NCBI GenBank assembly: GCA_024509875.1
Contig: JAMPIV010017795.1
Coordinates: 124,001-188,000 of the forward strand
DNA from: Oreohelix idahoensis
Taxonomy: Eukaryota; Mollusca; Gastropoda; Stylommatophora; Oreohelicidae
Reading direction: 5' to 3'
DNA length: 64,000 bases
The notes beneath the pieces are model-generated. The model ran no database searches. It had not been told where the DNA came from and was given only the letters and a program-made list of their open reading frames with translations. Positions 31,266 through 42,001 of this stretch are shown here, one piece after another. The position numbers were made by a program, and so were the translations under genes. How positions within the stretch are numbered: the stretch's first letter is position 1; every line of letters begins with the position of its first letter.

Positions 31266-33605
31266 TTTAACAAAGAAGAAGAAAAAGAGCGAATTATCGA
31301 ACAGATCCTTCTCAGCACACCAATGCCAGAGTTCCAGAAATGGATACTGAGCCAGAGTGATACACTAACTTTACCACAACTTCTGGATGAAGGCAGGAAA
31401 CACGAGGCACAAGCACTAAACATTAAACAAATTCAGCAAGGTACATTAGCAGCCCAGGTGGATGCAGTGAAAAGCTATAAACCTAGACACAACAAAGCAA
31501 CTGGTTCGAAGCAACAAGAAAAACACAACACAAGCAGAGGTGCTATGTGTAAATGTTGTGGCCTAAACCACATACAAAACCACTGTCCAGCTAAAGACTC
31601 TACATGTCATTACTGCAGAAAGAGGGGCCACTGGATAAAATTATGTTTCAAGAGGAAACAAGACAGTGCTCAACACAACCTTCACAGCAGAGAGTCATCA
31701 AAACAAACACACTTTATGATGACTGAGGACCTTGACTCCAGTGAAGAAAGTGATCCTTCCACATTTGATACTGTGAAGATACTAACTTTCAGTAATGAAC
31801 CAAAGAGAACGCAGGCTTTCTGCAAGGTACAATTCCGAATACCAGGAATTAAAAGGCACAAAGAAAGATATATTCGGTTCAAGATAGACACAGGTGCCCA
31901 AGGTAACACTTTACCCTTAAGAATATTCAGACAGATCATGCCTGACAAGGTGGATGAGCAAGGTTTTCCCACAAGGGATGTAAAACGTAGGAGTGGCAGG
32001 ACAAAGCTAAGAGCTTACAATGGAACAAGTATAGACTGTTTTGGAGCAGTAACACTTGAATGTTCATACAGAGGCTCTGAATGGACATTGTCAACATTTT
32101 ACTTGGTAGATGTTGAAGGACCTGCAATTTTGGGTTTACCAATGTGCGAAAAGCTGAGTGTGGTAACTATTAACAACATTAAAGAGGATATAGGTCTTGC
32201 AGATGCTCTCAGCAGACTACCAAACCCCAACAAGACAGCAGATCTTACCCCAAACATCAAAGCTGATTTTGTCAAGTTTAGCGGTAATCGGCTTGAACAC
32301 ATCAGAGAAGACACAATGAGAGATCCTATCCTTAACTCTCTCAAAGAACCGATATACCATGGATGGCCAAGCTCTATCAGGGAAGTTCCAACACACATCC
32401 GTCCATACTACTCTATGAGGGACGAGTTAAGCATCGAAGATGGTCTGATCCTTAAAGGAGATCGCATTATTATACCAGAAACACAACGCGATATCATCCT
32501 TAAACAGCTCCATAATAGTCACCTTGGTATTGTGAAGACACAACTGAGAGCAAAGAAAGATGTTTACTGGCCACAGATAAACAAGGACATAGAAACACTA
32601 TGTAAAAACTGTTCAATTTGCCAAGAACATGCAAATAGGCAGTGCAGAGAACCTCTCATACCATCAGACATACCATTGAGCCCTTGGAGCATTATAGGAA
32701 CTGATATTTTCTCAATCGACAATAATGACTATCTTATTATTGCTGATTACTACAGCAAATTTCCCATCATTGAGAAACTTCCACAACCCTCACCATCAGC
32801 TGTTATTGCAGACATTACAAAGAAGTATTGCAGCATGTTTGGCATCCCAGATGAAATTAGATCACACAACGGTCCACATTTCTCAGGTCAAGCATACAGA
32901 AACTTCACTAAGGACTGGAAGATCAAACACACAACATCATCACCTAGATACCCTAAATCTAATGGTTTCATTGAGAGACAGATACAAACTATCAAGTCAA
33001 TCATGAAGAAAACAAGAACAGAGGATGTACACCTAGCACTCTTGAGATGGAGAACAACACCGGTAGACAGTAAGATCGACAGTCCAGCAGAACTTATGTT
33101 TGATAGAAGAATTAAAGACCTCCTACCATCTAAGGTCCACTTCCGTCCACAACATAGAGACAGCACATATGATCAACTTCAGCATCGTCAGCACGTTCAG
33201 AAATCCAACTATGACAAATGTGCTAAAGACTTACCACCATTATATCCTGGTCAGCATGTGACTACCTACAACCACAACAATGACACATGGTCAAAAGCAA
33301 CAATCATTTCCAGAAACCCTGAACCCAGGAGCTATACTTTAAGACCAGACAGCAGCAGCAACCTCCTGAGGCGAAACAGAGTGGACATAAGAGAAATCCC
33401 ACAGAATACAACAGAACAGAGAATTCCCATGCTTTCAACAGACAATGCAGTAACTCCAGACTTTGGTGCCCCACAAAACCAACAAGCGCCAAGGCCGAAA
33501 TCACAACCAACTCAAGCTAAACCAGGGACTTCCGCAGAACCACCAGCACTTTACACCACTCGTTCTGGCCGTACAGTGACACCTCCCAGCCGATACAGAC
33601 AGTGA
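31266..33605 (+). CDS. Gag end, zinc knuckles, protease and integrase fusion, element B
   Basis: One long open frame. In order: capsid end (F-Q-K-W-I-L...); two Cys/His knuckles (CKCCGLNHIQNHC, CHYCRKRGHWIKLC, about 31548-31650); retropepsin with FKIDTGAQGN (about 31880) and A-I-L-G-L-P; then directly GLADALSRLPNPN, normally found after RNase H. Integrase follows: H-x-x-H...CKNCSICQ zinc domain, D in IGTDIF, but S-H-N-G-P-H-F where S-D-N-G-P-x-F is expected, and E in NGFIERQ. It ends with a Pro/Thr-rich tail at 33605. RT is absent. The second catalytic Asp is replaced by His, so integrase should be inactive. Confidence 0.92.
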   Translation, partial: FNKEEEKERIIEQILLSTPMPEFQKWILSQSDTLTLPQLLDEGRKHEAQALNIKQIQQGTLAAQVDAVKSYKPRHNKATGSKQQEKHNTSRGAMCKCCGLNHIQNHCPAKDSTCHYCRKRGHWIKLCFKRKQDSAQHNLHSRESSKQTHFMMTEDLDSSEESDPSTFDTVKILTFSNEPKRTQAFCKVQFRIPGIKRHKERYIRFKIDTGAQGNTLPLRIFRQIMPDKVDEQGFPTRDVKRRSGRTKLRAYNGTSIDCFGAVTLECSYRGSEWTLSTFYLVDVEGPAILGLPMCEKLSVVTINNIKEDIGLADALSRLPNPNKTADLTPNIKADFVKFSGNRLEHIREDTMRDPILNSLKEPIYHGWPSSIREVPTHIRPYYSMRDELSIEDGLILKGDRIIIPETQRDIILKQLHNSHLGIVKTQLRAKKDVYWPQINKDIETLCKNCSICQEHANRQCREPLIPSDIPLSPWSIIGTDIFSIDNNDYLIIADYYSKFPIIEKLPQPSPSAVIADITKKYCSMFGIPDEIRSHNGPHFSGQAYRNFTKDWKIKHTTSSPRYPKSNGFIERQIQTIKSIMKKTRTEDVHLALLRWRTTPVDSKIDSPAELMFDRRIKDLLPSKVHFRPQHRDSTYDQLQHRQHVQKSNYDKCAKDLPPLYPGQHVTTYNHNNDTWSKATIISRNPEPRSYTLRPDSSSNLLRRNRVDIREIPQNTTEQRIPMLSTDNAVTPDFGAPQNQQAPRPKSQPTQAKPGTSAEPPALYTTRSGRTVTPPSRYRQ

Positions 33606-33707
33606 CATATATACTCACACTGAGCATTACACATACTTATCCTTTCTCACATGAAACATTTCGTTGGAAATGTTTGCACACATTTTTTTTTTTCAAAAAA
33701 GGGGGGA

Positions 33708-33893
33708 TGTAATATGAATACATTAAAGTACGAACCACACATTGTAATATAATGCGAATCTTGACATGTACGATATTCTGTAAAATAAACATGGCTACAA
33801 ACTGAACATGTTTTTACTGAGTGCCTTCTGAAACATATATGTGTTTGTGTAGATGGCGAGGTAATGCTTATATACATACATCATAACATTACA
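33708..33893 (+). repeat. 3' LTR of element B
   Basis: 186 bp. It differs from the 5' LTR at one position that I can see (gatgacgagg/gatggcgagg) and is preceded by a purine tract. Confidence 0.95.
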
Positions 33894-33898
33894 AAAGG

Positions 33899-34275
33899 TA
33901 GCTGCAGTTTTGCCAATGCGGCTGTCGATTTCTGTATCCAGTGAGAGTTTGTCATTGATGGTAGACCCTAGGTATGCGAAGTGGTGCACCACTGCCAATT
34001 CATAGTTATCGATAGTGATAACTGGTGCAGCTTCCGCATCCTGACTCAGCACTTTCGTTTTCTTTAGACTTATTGTGAGGCCAAAGTCCTTGCATGCTTT
34101 AGTGAAGCGATTCATCAAGTTCTGAAGCTCTTGTTGGCTTTGAGTGACGACTGCAGCATCATCAGCGAACAACAAGTCTCTTATAGTGACCCCTTCTGAT
34201 TTTTGTTTTTGCCTTCAGCCTTGAAAGATTAAACAGACGGCCATCTGACCTAGTGTGAAGGCATATTCCTTCAGT
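33899..34275 (-). pseudogene. LINE RT palm region
   Basis: The minus strand encodes L-H-T-R-S-D-G-R-L-F-N-L-S-R-L-K-A-K-T, then LLFADDAAVVTQSQQELQNL (active-site F-A-D-D), LTISLKKTKVLSQD and FAYLGSTINDKLSLDTEID. A frameshift lies near 34195. It is the upstream half of the LINE at 30004-30606, split by element B. Confidence 0.88.
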
Positions 34276-34289
34276 TAATATCACGAGTA

Positions 34290-34566
34290 GAAAAAAGGCA
34301 TCATATTCTGCTGGGAGGACAGGTCCTGGAGCAGGCCAATTACTGTAAATACATTGGAGCTGTCATAGACTGGAAGGGAGGCATCAAAGAAGAGTGACTA
34401 CCCGAGGAGCTGCAGCTGGGATACTTTTTCAGGCCATAAATCGAGAATTCTTCAGTAAAAGAGAAGTTGTCAAGATGACGAAGATGGATGAACACCGCTC
34501 CACCTATGTTCCAGTCTTCACCTATGGATGCGAGTCATGGACAATGGCTACAACCCACAAAATCCA
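34290..34566 (+). mobile_element. Fragment of the 26430-27423 LINE family
   Basis: Plus-strand matches to LLGGQVLEQ..YIGAVID, AAAGILFQAINREFFSKREV and STYVPVFTYGCESWTMATTHK. These are in the same order as in the LINE at 26430-27423, with a stop/frameshift near 34397. It is truncated at both ends. Confidence 0.8.
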
Positions 34567-34935
34567 TTTTTTTTTTAAATTAATGAAGAAAAATATCCCG
34601 TTCAACCTCTGGTGGGTTATAATTGGGATATATATTGTTTTCAATTCCAAATGATATGAACAACTGCCGATATGAGAAAGTGGCATCACATTTGTCAAAT
34701 CATTGTAAACAGGGACAATCACAATTGTGCTTATACGTTAAATAAATTTTTTTTTAAAACACACACAAACCAAATCAAGAAGAAACTCTGAACAAGAATA
34801 ATATTAAAGTGGAGGGGTGTAAAGGCCTGGTGGTTCCAGTTATTTAACTGACTTTAACAGATATTTAATTGACTTTCATCTGTGAAATGTCATATGCAGT
34901 GTAAGAACAGCATCAGACCTTCACATTCCCAGCCA
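34567..34935. other. Unannotated spacer
   Basis: AT-rich, with T runs near 34566 and 34750. Nothing is recognised. Confidence 0.4.
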
Positions 34936-35512
34936 CTATATATTAACATTTGTTCGTGTTAAATATTGTTTGACTATATTATGCAGTTCCCTAGGTCTGT
35001 CTATTCTTAACACCTCTTCTATATCTATAGGTAAGTTAGATGCTTGCAAATAATCTAATAATGGTATTCTCATTTGTTCATACCTCTTACATTTTAACAA
35101 GAAATGTTCTACATTATTGTCTTGAAGACATCCTGCACAGTAAGGCTCTTCTATTCTGAAATAGCCTTTGCCCAGCTGTAGTCTGAGAAGTTTCTTATTA
35201 CTAGGAATTTTCAATTCCCTAGATATCTGACATTTTCTTGTTGGAGCATTGAACATCTTATATGCATGTCTTCCTTTCAGATTTTTATCCCACTCTGCTT
35301 TCCATTCATCTGTTATTAAATCTTTAATTAAGCTCTTAATCTCTGATTTACTCGTCCCTACATTTATTAAATTTTTACCAGATCTACCTTTCTTGGCTTC
35401 TTTATCTGCCTTTTCATTTCCTTCTATGCCAACATGTGAAGGTATCCAAGTAATTAAGACTGAACACCCTCTGGAATATAAGTATTTAGTAGCCAGAAAT
35501 ATCTCCTCTGCT
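34936..35512 (-). pseudogene. RNase H LINE, C-terminal block
   Basis: The minus-strand frame gives A-E-E-I-F-L-A-T-K-Y-L, VLITWIPSHVGIEGNEKADK (the H and last D of RNase H), then a Cys/His motif (CAGCLQDNNVEHFLLKC) typical of the end of jockey/I-like LINE ORF2. The stop is at 34936. It is the 3' end of the LINE whose other parts are at 35746-36041, 36874-37427 and 52747-53610. Confidence 0.9.
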
Positions 35513-35525
35513 ATATCAGGTCTAC

Positions 35526-35732
35526 CAACGGGCTGATCACCCGTTTGCCAGTTACTTCGATTACGGAAACAACAGCAAATGGATTGATTTGCCGTTGCCC
35601 TAAAGACGCCAATAGGCGTGATGGGAAACAATGGCAAAGAAAACCTATCTGCTGTTGCCCTAAGACGCCACTAGGCGTAATGGCCACTGACTGCTTTGAC
35701 GGTCGGTGGCTAAGGACGGAAGAAGAAGAAGA
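35526..35732 (+). mobile_element. SINE sharing the LINE 3' end, copy 2
   Basis: 207 bp with the perfect 13-bp duplication atatcaggtctac (35513-35525, 35733-35745). The head is gggctgatcaccc, the middle has two gacgcca..aggcgt segments, and the last 60 bp equal the LINE 3' end at 36770-36863, with a gaagaagaag tail. It interrupts the RNase H domain of the host LINE; removing it restores the frame. Confidence 0.93.
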
Positions 35733-35745
35733 ATATCAGGTCTAC

Positions 35746-36041
35746 TACATTCTTGTAAGTTTCTAAGTGCTTTAATTGTTGAAAGAGAGTCAGTTAAAAC
35801 TGTTAGTTTTTTGGGAGGGTTGTTAGAGAATATTTCTAGTGCTTTTAGTATTGCCACCATCTCTGCAGTGAAAATGGATGTATTTTCCGTGATGCTATTT
35901 TTTTGCCATTTTCCATATTGGAATATATATATTACTATCCCCAATTTGCCATCCTCTCCCTTGGATCCATCTGTGTACACAGTAATGCTGTCTTTTGATA
36001 TTTGTTGAACATATTTATTGGCTGTGTTTGTAATATTTTCT
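35746..36041 (-). pseudogene. RNase H LINE, RNase H N-terminal block
   Basis: The minus strand encodes DSITVYTDGSKGEDGKLGIV (first D), IFTAEMVAILKALEIF (E) and LTVLTDSLSTIKALRN (second D). It continues into 35512 after removal of the SINE. Confidence 0.9.
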
Positions 36042-36051
36042 ATATTATTGG

Positions 36052-36863
36052 AGCACATTCACATCAACACATCCAGGAAAAAACGGATAGACTTAATAAG
36101 TATAGCCAGCAGGTGGGCTTGAACATCAAGCTAAAGAAGACAGAGGTAATGACGCTCAATGTGAGCAACCCTGAGCCCATATCAGTAAGGAATCAGCAAC
36201 TGGAACAGACAGATGCCTTCGCATACCTAGGATGCATAGTAACACCAGACGGCGGAGCAAGCAGAGACATCAACAACAGAATGAAAAAAGCAAGAACAGC
36301 CTTTTTTAGTCTAAACAACATCTGGAAGTCCTCTCAGTACAGCACAAGCACAAAATTAGGATTATATCAGAGCTGTGTGCTTTCTGTGCTTCTCTATGGC
36401 GTGGAGAGCTGGAGAGTTACAGAGAAGGAAATGTCGAAATTGTCCTCTTTTCACACAACATGCCTAAGAAAAATTCTCCTAATCTTTTGGCCGAATACCA
36501 TCACCAACCAAGATCTGCTTACTCGGAGCAAGCAAGAGGACATGCACACCATCATAGCTGGCAGACGCTGGAGCTGGGTTGGCCATGTCCTCAGAAGAGA
36601 CCCCGATGCCATCACAAGAACAGCTATGCTATGGACCCCTGAAGGAAAACGAAAGAGAGGCCGACCAAAAACAACTTGGCGGAGGACTGTGGAGGCTGAG
36701 ATGCAAAGAATTAACCAGAGTTGGGGCACTGTACGAAGGATGGCCGCCGACCGAGCAGAGTGGAATCAATTTGTTGTTGCCCTACAAGACGCCACCAGGC
36801 GTAATGGCCACTGACTGCTTTGACGGTCGGCGGCTAAGGATCAAAGAAGAAGAAGAAAGAAGA
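36052..36863 (+). mobile_element. 5'-truncated LINE copy, same family as 11751-28331
   Basis: The 10-bp duplication atattattgg (36042-36051, 36864-36873) brackets it. The plus-strand frame 36055-36814 encodes AHSHQHIQEKTDRLNKYSQQ, KLKKTEVMTLNVSN, AYLGCIVTPDGGAS, VLLYGVESWRV and GKRKRGRPKTTW. It is nearly identical to the RT end at 11839-12579. The 3' end has the shared ccaccaggcgtaatggccac segment and a gaagaagaag tail. The coding portion is open, so this is a fairly recent insertion. Confidence 0.93.
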
Positions 36864-36873
36864 ATATTATTGG

Positions 36874-37427
36874 ACAATTTCTTCCACACACTTCCATCCT
36901 GTAGGGTATCTAGTGGTATTCATTGGATTGGCCTGAGTTGTTAGTTGGCATCTGGTAAAAGCTGTGTGAGCTGGGTGAGACTTATCTAACATAACTCTCT
37001 TCATGTAATTTAGTCTTAACTCCTTTCTCCGTAATTCTAAGGGTAGGATTCCTAAAGCCACCTCTATAGCTCCCATTGATGTTGACCTGATTGCACCTGC
37101 TATTGTACATAAAGCCTGATGCTGAATTCTGTCTAATTTAATCTTGTTACTGTGTGCAGCAGAGTCATATATTATACTTCCATAATCTATTTTTCCTCTA
37201 ATAAAAGATTTATAAAAAGTGAGCATTGTCTTAGTGCTTGCACCCCATCCATTACCTTTCAAATATCTTAATAAGTTAGTCAATCCTCTGCAAGACTCCA
37301 CTAGTGTATCTATGTGTTTATTCCAGTTCAGCTGTTGGTCCAATATCATTCCTAGATATCGAGTAGTTTGCACTGTATTAATGTTTTGCCCTTGGATATT
37401 TATGTCTATAATTTTATTTTTTACAAC
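36874..37427 (-). pseudogene. RNase H LINE, thumb/connection block
   Basis: The minus strand encodes T-T-R-Y-L-G-M-I-L-D-Q-Q-L-N-W-N-K-H-I, then YKSFIRGKIDYGSIIYDSA and IQHQALCTIAGAIRSTS, features of jockey/I-type LINE RT C-terminal domains. It continues in frame from 52747 after removal of element C. A frame break lies near its left end. Confidence 0.88.
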
Positions 37428-37662
37428 TGTTGATATTGTATATATCTTGTATCGATGTTTATCTTGTTTCCTACTAGAGTTATTTGCCCTTAGGCTAACT
37501 CTTCTACTTCCTCCTACTTCTAAGATGGCGAATTAAACATGTCGAGTTTGTATCCTGTGTTCAGGCTTCGTGATTAAACTTCGTAACGTGAGAATGTATG
37601 ACAGCCAGCCACGTCTCATTATATTTAACAACATTTACTACACACAACAGTAAATATCAACA
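37428..37662 (+). repeat. 5' LTR of element C
   Basis: 235 bp, tgttgatatt to aatatcaaca. The PBS starts at the next base. Confidence 0.95.
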
Positions 37663-37779
37663 TGGTGGCAGCGGTGTTTATTTCTACAGAATTCGAACTA
37701 TTCTGCTGACACGTGTGCTGACGTCATAGACTTGAGGTGAGAGGAAAATAAACTGGTAAAAACAAGTTTAACTCTTCTG

Positions 37780-38829
37780 TTGGTAGGTTATTGCTTGCAT
37801 ACCATTATTAGACATTTCGTCATGGCAGAACGGCCCATGTTTCGGTTACCACCCTGCCTAGACATAAATAACGTCGAACCAGACACATTTCGTAAATGGA
37901 GACGACAGTTAGAGCTATACATGCATGCATCAGAGGTGGCCTCTAAACCTGATCCCATTCGGGCGGCCATCATCTTACACTGTGCTGGACCTCAAGCTGT
38001 TGAAGTTTTTGATCAACTTGCAGAGGAAGGAGACCACTCTAATCCTACTAAAATTCTCGATTTGCTCCAGAACCATTGTAGCTCACGAAGCAATGAAGTA
38101 TTACATACGTTCAGATTCTGGAACACACCTCTTCAAGATCCTTTTAATTCCTTTTTGACTGAGCTGAGAACTAAGGCAGATTTGTGCAACTTTAACGACA
38201 AGGATCGTATGATAAGAGACAAAAGTGTCTTTACTGTTAACAAAAGGTTACAAGAGAAGCTTTTTAGAGAAGCTGACCTCGATCTAAAGAAAGCCATTCA
38301 CATATGCAGAGTCTTCGAGCAAACTGGAAACGACATAAGAGAGATGAGTAATACAGTACAACCTTCTGAAGCAAGGGTTGAAAAGGTACAGAAAAAATCA
38401 CTAAACCATAAACCTCCCAAGAGAGACACTGGGCATGCTGCTGGTAAAGCCTGTCAAAGTAACACTGACAGTGGGTACTTTGAACCTAGAAAGGAGTGTC
38501 ATTACTGTGGACAGAAACATCTATTGATTAAGAAAAAGTGTCCTGCATGGGGGAAGTTTTGCTCAAATTGTGGGGGAAGAAACCATTTCAAAGTTAAATG
38601 CAAGAGAGTTCACACTGTTCACACAGAGTCTGGGGAAGATTCTGAAGTTTTTCTTAATTGTGTGAAGTTTAGCAAAGCTTGTATATCTGCACAACTCATT
38701 GTCAATGGAAAAATGGTAAAATTTCAGCTAGACACAGCAGCTGATGTGAATACAATCTGTCAACGCTTTGTGATGCAAGAACAATTGTTACCCACTAAAC
38801 AGAGGCTTGTTATGTGGAATGGTACTTAG
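37780..38829 (+). CDS. Gag and protease start, element C
   Basis: 349 codons; the real start is likely the second ATG at 37822 (MAERPMFRLPPCLDI). Capsid-like region with FRKWRRQLELYMHAS, a P-I-R-A-A-I-I-L-H-C-A-G block, and RLQEKLFREADL. Two zinc knuckles follow (CHYCGQKHLLIKKKC and CSNCGGRNHFKVKC). The protease active site is QLDTAADVNTIC (D-T-A). A TAG at 38827-38829 interrupts the protease, whose remainder reads on at once in frame. Confidence 0.88.
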   Translation: MVGYCLHTIIRHFVMAERPMFRLPPCLDINNVEPDTFRKWRRQLELYMHASEVASKPDPIRAAIILHCAGPQAVEVFDQLAEEGDHSNPTKILDLLQNHCSSRSNEVLHTFRFWNTPLQDPFNSFLTELRTKADLCNFNDKDRMIRDKSVFTVNKRLQEKLFREADLDLKKAIHICRVFEQTGNDIREMSNTVQPSEARVEKVQKKSLNHKPPKRDTGHAAGKACQSNTDSGYFEPRKECHYCGQKHLLIKKKCPAWGKFCSNCGGRNHFKVKCKRVHTVHTESGEDSEVFLNCVKFSKACISAQLIVNGKMVKFQLDTAADVNTICQRFVMQEQLLPTKQRLVMWNGT

Positions 38830-39134
38830 ATGACTCCACTGGGAGAAGTTCTATTAACTGCTGAGAATCCTAAGACTGGGACAAAACACAATATAAGGTT
38901 TACTGTTGTGAAAAATAAATTCACATGTTTGCTGGGCAACAACACACTGCAGGATCTACAGTTTGTGACAGTCAACACAAACAAATTTATTGCTAAGGTG
39001 GCTACTGACAGTTTAGATAATGATCATAACTCTGATAACCATCTAGGTGTCCTGGGTGAAGCTGTGTTGCATATTGATCCTAATATTCGTCCAAAGGCAC
39101 TGCCATGCAGAAAAATACCATTTTCACTTAAGAG
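38830..39134 (+). pseudogene. Protease end and linker to RT, element C
   Basis: In frame with the gag/protease after the TAG. It carries the protease C-terminal C-L-L-G-N-N-T-L-Q-D and the pre-RT linker KALPCRKIPFSLKS. The SINE interrupts it at 39135. Confidence 0.8.
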
Positions 39135-39504
39135 TGGGGAGCCGCGCTAGCGTAGTGGTTACAACACCGCTCTGGCGACCGGGTGATACAGGATCAAACC
39201 CGGGCGACGGCATTTGAGGATTTTTCGTCAACCGGGATTTGGACTGGATTAACTCGAGACCTGGCGAGGACATTTGAAGGAGTGTCGTCGACCAGGGACT
39301 GGCGGCTCCTGAGCCGACCCAGCTGCAATGGGTACCTCCGAAATCGGCGAGTATTTGCCTGAATGGCGAGGGACACCTGTCTCTGTACAAGAAATAAAGG
39401 GATACTCACGTAAAATCAATGTCAGGTTAGACATAAATAATAACCTGAGATTTCGCCTCGAGTATTAGCGGGCGTACGAAAAAAAAAAAAAAAAAAAAAA
39501 AAAA
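39135..39504 (+). mobile_element. tRNA-derived SINE inside element C
   Basis: A perfect 9-bp duplication acttaagag (39126-39134, 39505-39513) brackets it. Box A-like tagcgtagtgg at 39148-39158 and box B-like ggatcaaaccc at 39191-39201. The middle segment ggctcctgagccgacccagc then gcaatgggtacc matches the SINE at 169-451. It ends in a 26-base A tail, so it is young. Confidence 0.93.
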
Positions 39505-40898
39505 ACTTAAGAGCAAGGTAAAGTCAGAGCTTCAAAGTCTAATGAACAGAGGTATATTAATACCAGTAGAGGAACCGACTGAATAGGTTAACCAAATGGC
39601 TGTTGTTGACAAGTCTGATGGTTCTTTAAGAATATGCATTGATCCTAGACCCCTGAATGAGGCTTTGCAGAGAGAGCATTACAGATTACCAACTTTGGAT
39701 GATGTATTGCCTGAACTCAACAATGCCAAGATTTTCACAAAGCTGGATATCAAGGAAGCATTCTGGCATATCAAACTTGATGAGAAGTCTAGTAAACTTA
39801 CAACAATGATTACACCTTATGGTAGGTTCAGATGGTCTAGATTACCATTTGGGTTGAATGTAAGCAGTGAAATTTTCCAGAGGCATCTAGCACAAGCTCT
39901 GGAAGGTCTTCATGGTTGCATCAATGTTGCTGATGACATAGTTATTGCAGGTTGTGGATCAAACAGACAGCAAGCAATTAAGGACCATGATCTGAAACTT
40001 AAAGCACTGAAACATAGGTGTAAAGAGAAAGGCATTAAACTGAATGAAGCTAAAGCTCAAGAGAAGAAAGAAGAAATTACCTTCATGGGTCACCTTATTA
40101 CTGCTCGAGGTGTTGAACCAGACAAGAAAAAGGTTGAGACAATACTAAACATGCCCGTTCCTAAGAACTGTCATGAGGTTCGCAGATTTTGCGGCATGAT
40201 ACAGTATCTAGCAAAGTTCCTCAACAATCTTTCAGAAGTTCTTCATCCAATAAGAGAACTTACCCGTAAGGATACTCCTTTTATCTGGTCTGCTGAATGT
40301 GAACAAGCTTTCAAGAGAGTCAAGAAGCTGATTACTTCTACTCCAGTACTCGCATACTATGATCCTGGTGAATATTTGTGTATTCAAGTTGATAGTAGCA
40401 GCTATGGACTTGGGGCTGTCCTCCTACAAAATGGTCATCCAATAGAGTTTGCTTCTAGAGCTCTAACTGAAACAGAACAACGCTGGGCTCAAATTGAGAA
40501 GGAACTCTTAGCTGTTGTATATGGTTTGGAACGCTTTGACCAGTACACTTATGGAAGGAAAGTTAGTCATCAACGACCATAAACCTTTGGCAGCCATCGT
40601 GAAGAACATTCTGAGTCAAATTCCTCGAAGACTGCAGAACTTATTGATGCGCAGCCATCGATATGACTTTGAATTCCAATGGGTACAAGGTTCCGATCTT
40701 CTTATAGCCGACACACTGTCCAGAGTTTGTATTCATAATGTCACATTGGATTCCTTAGCTGATAGAGAGAGCAATGCAGGAGCTGATGCACCTGTAAGAT
40801 TACCTGAAATACCAGATGTGATGATGGAAAAGATTAAAGCTGAAACTCTCAAGACAGCGTGCTCCAGAGGTTGAAGTCGACCATTTTGGATGGGTGGC
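39505..40898 (+). pseudogene. Reverse transcriptase and RNase H, element C
   Basis: RT blocks in order: LRICIDPRPLNEALQRE, FTKLDIKEAFWHIKLD, SRLPFGLNVSSEIFQ and the catalytic V-A-D-D (NVADDIVIAG, a V instead of the usual Y). RNase H follows with IQVDSSSYGLGAVLLQ, EKELLAVVYGLERF and D-H-K-P-L. It ends with L-L-I-A-D-T-L-S-R. Lesions: a TAG near 39584, a frameshift near 40560 and another near 40855. The host sequence is cut at 40898 by the Gmr1-like element D. Confidence 0.9.
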
Positions 40899-42001
40899 TG
40901 CTGGGTCCGTTCATTCTAATTGTAAAGAGCTTCATTAAGCGAATGGTTGCAAAGAAACAAAATGTCAGAAAATGTTCTTCAAAACGAACTCCAACAAGTA
41001 GTATTTAACTGGTCACTTACTGGCAGCACACAAGTCTGTGATGACTGTACATATATTTTATTTAACGTGACACATACGGAGTGGAACACACAAGACGATC
41101 ATGGTTACAGATTACAGATGCAAATGCCATACTTTAAAGTTGCTGATCATACTCTTAAATTCTTGGAGATTCTTCAACAATCAAGTCCTCTTCTATCCAA
41201 GTGAGTTGAGGATTACTTCTGTTCTCCGCTAATATACATTTACAATGAAGTCCGTTGACCTTCTTCCAAGGACGTCTATCGTGGTAAACGGATTCATGTT
41301 CGAGGATCAATCTTTGATATCATACCCGTAAAATTCCCAGACTTTCTTCATACAATACTTATGTAGCATATATATAATCCAGACAAAGTCAGACACGGCA
41401 ATACAATCAGGTTAGAGTCTTCTGTTGACTAACCTCTCCCAAAATCCATGCCATGACTTTGGCATTGGCGAAACGGCATATTAAAACATGTGAAGCATAC
41501 AAAATCAATTAACTTCGTTTCATCGTAGGTATCCTCCCTCTACGGTAATTCAAACAAGGCAATCGACTCCGTTTGTCCATTCTAGGAATGACATACTACG
41601 ATGGATTCCCGCTAGACCATAACTAGGAGCGGCCTGATACTTCAATTAAAATCAATAAACATTCAATGTGAAATGGGGCGACACTTACATGATACTTCCA
41701 CTATTGGCTTCGACATGAAGACCAATATATATATATATCAATACAAATTATGGCTTCCACTAACTTGCCGCGAATACAAGAAATATTCCACGGACATCAA
41801 CATGGTCCGTACTGCCCCATACAAAACATGACGTCACAATCCCTAAACTAGGTTACCCGTGCGTCCAAAGCAACTCACACTGCATTGTGCACGTCAGTGC
41901 GTGAATCAATCGAACGCACAAATAATATAACTATATTAAGACTGGTGCGTACATTTGGCAGGACCGAAGACTACCCCCTTAGGTAATAAATGTACGTAAC
42001 A
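40899..42001 (-). repeat. 3' LTR of element D (minus orientation)
   Basis: 1,103 bp. It includes an 85-codon plus-strand open frame (40947-41204), antisense to the element and also present in the other LTR. Confidence 0.95.

Larger units (their letters stand above)
30607..33893 (+). mobile_element. RT-less Ty3/gypsy LTR element B
   Basis: Two 186-bp LTRs (30607-30792, 33708-33893; I see one difference) start TG and end CA. The 5-bp duplication aaagg lies at 30602-30606 and 33894-33898. The PBS tggtggcagcgg starts at 30793 and a purine tract aaaaaaggggggga ends at 33707. The coding region has gag, zinc knuckles, protease, then goes straight to the L-A-D-A-L-S-R-L-P end of RNase H and integrase. 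RT and most of RNase H are missing without loss of frame. It is a young, non-autonomous gypsy element. Confidence 0.93.
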
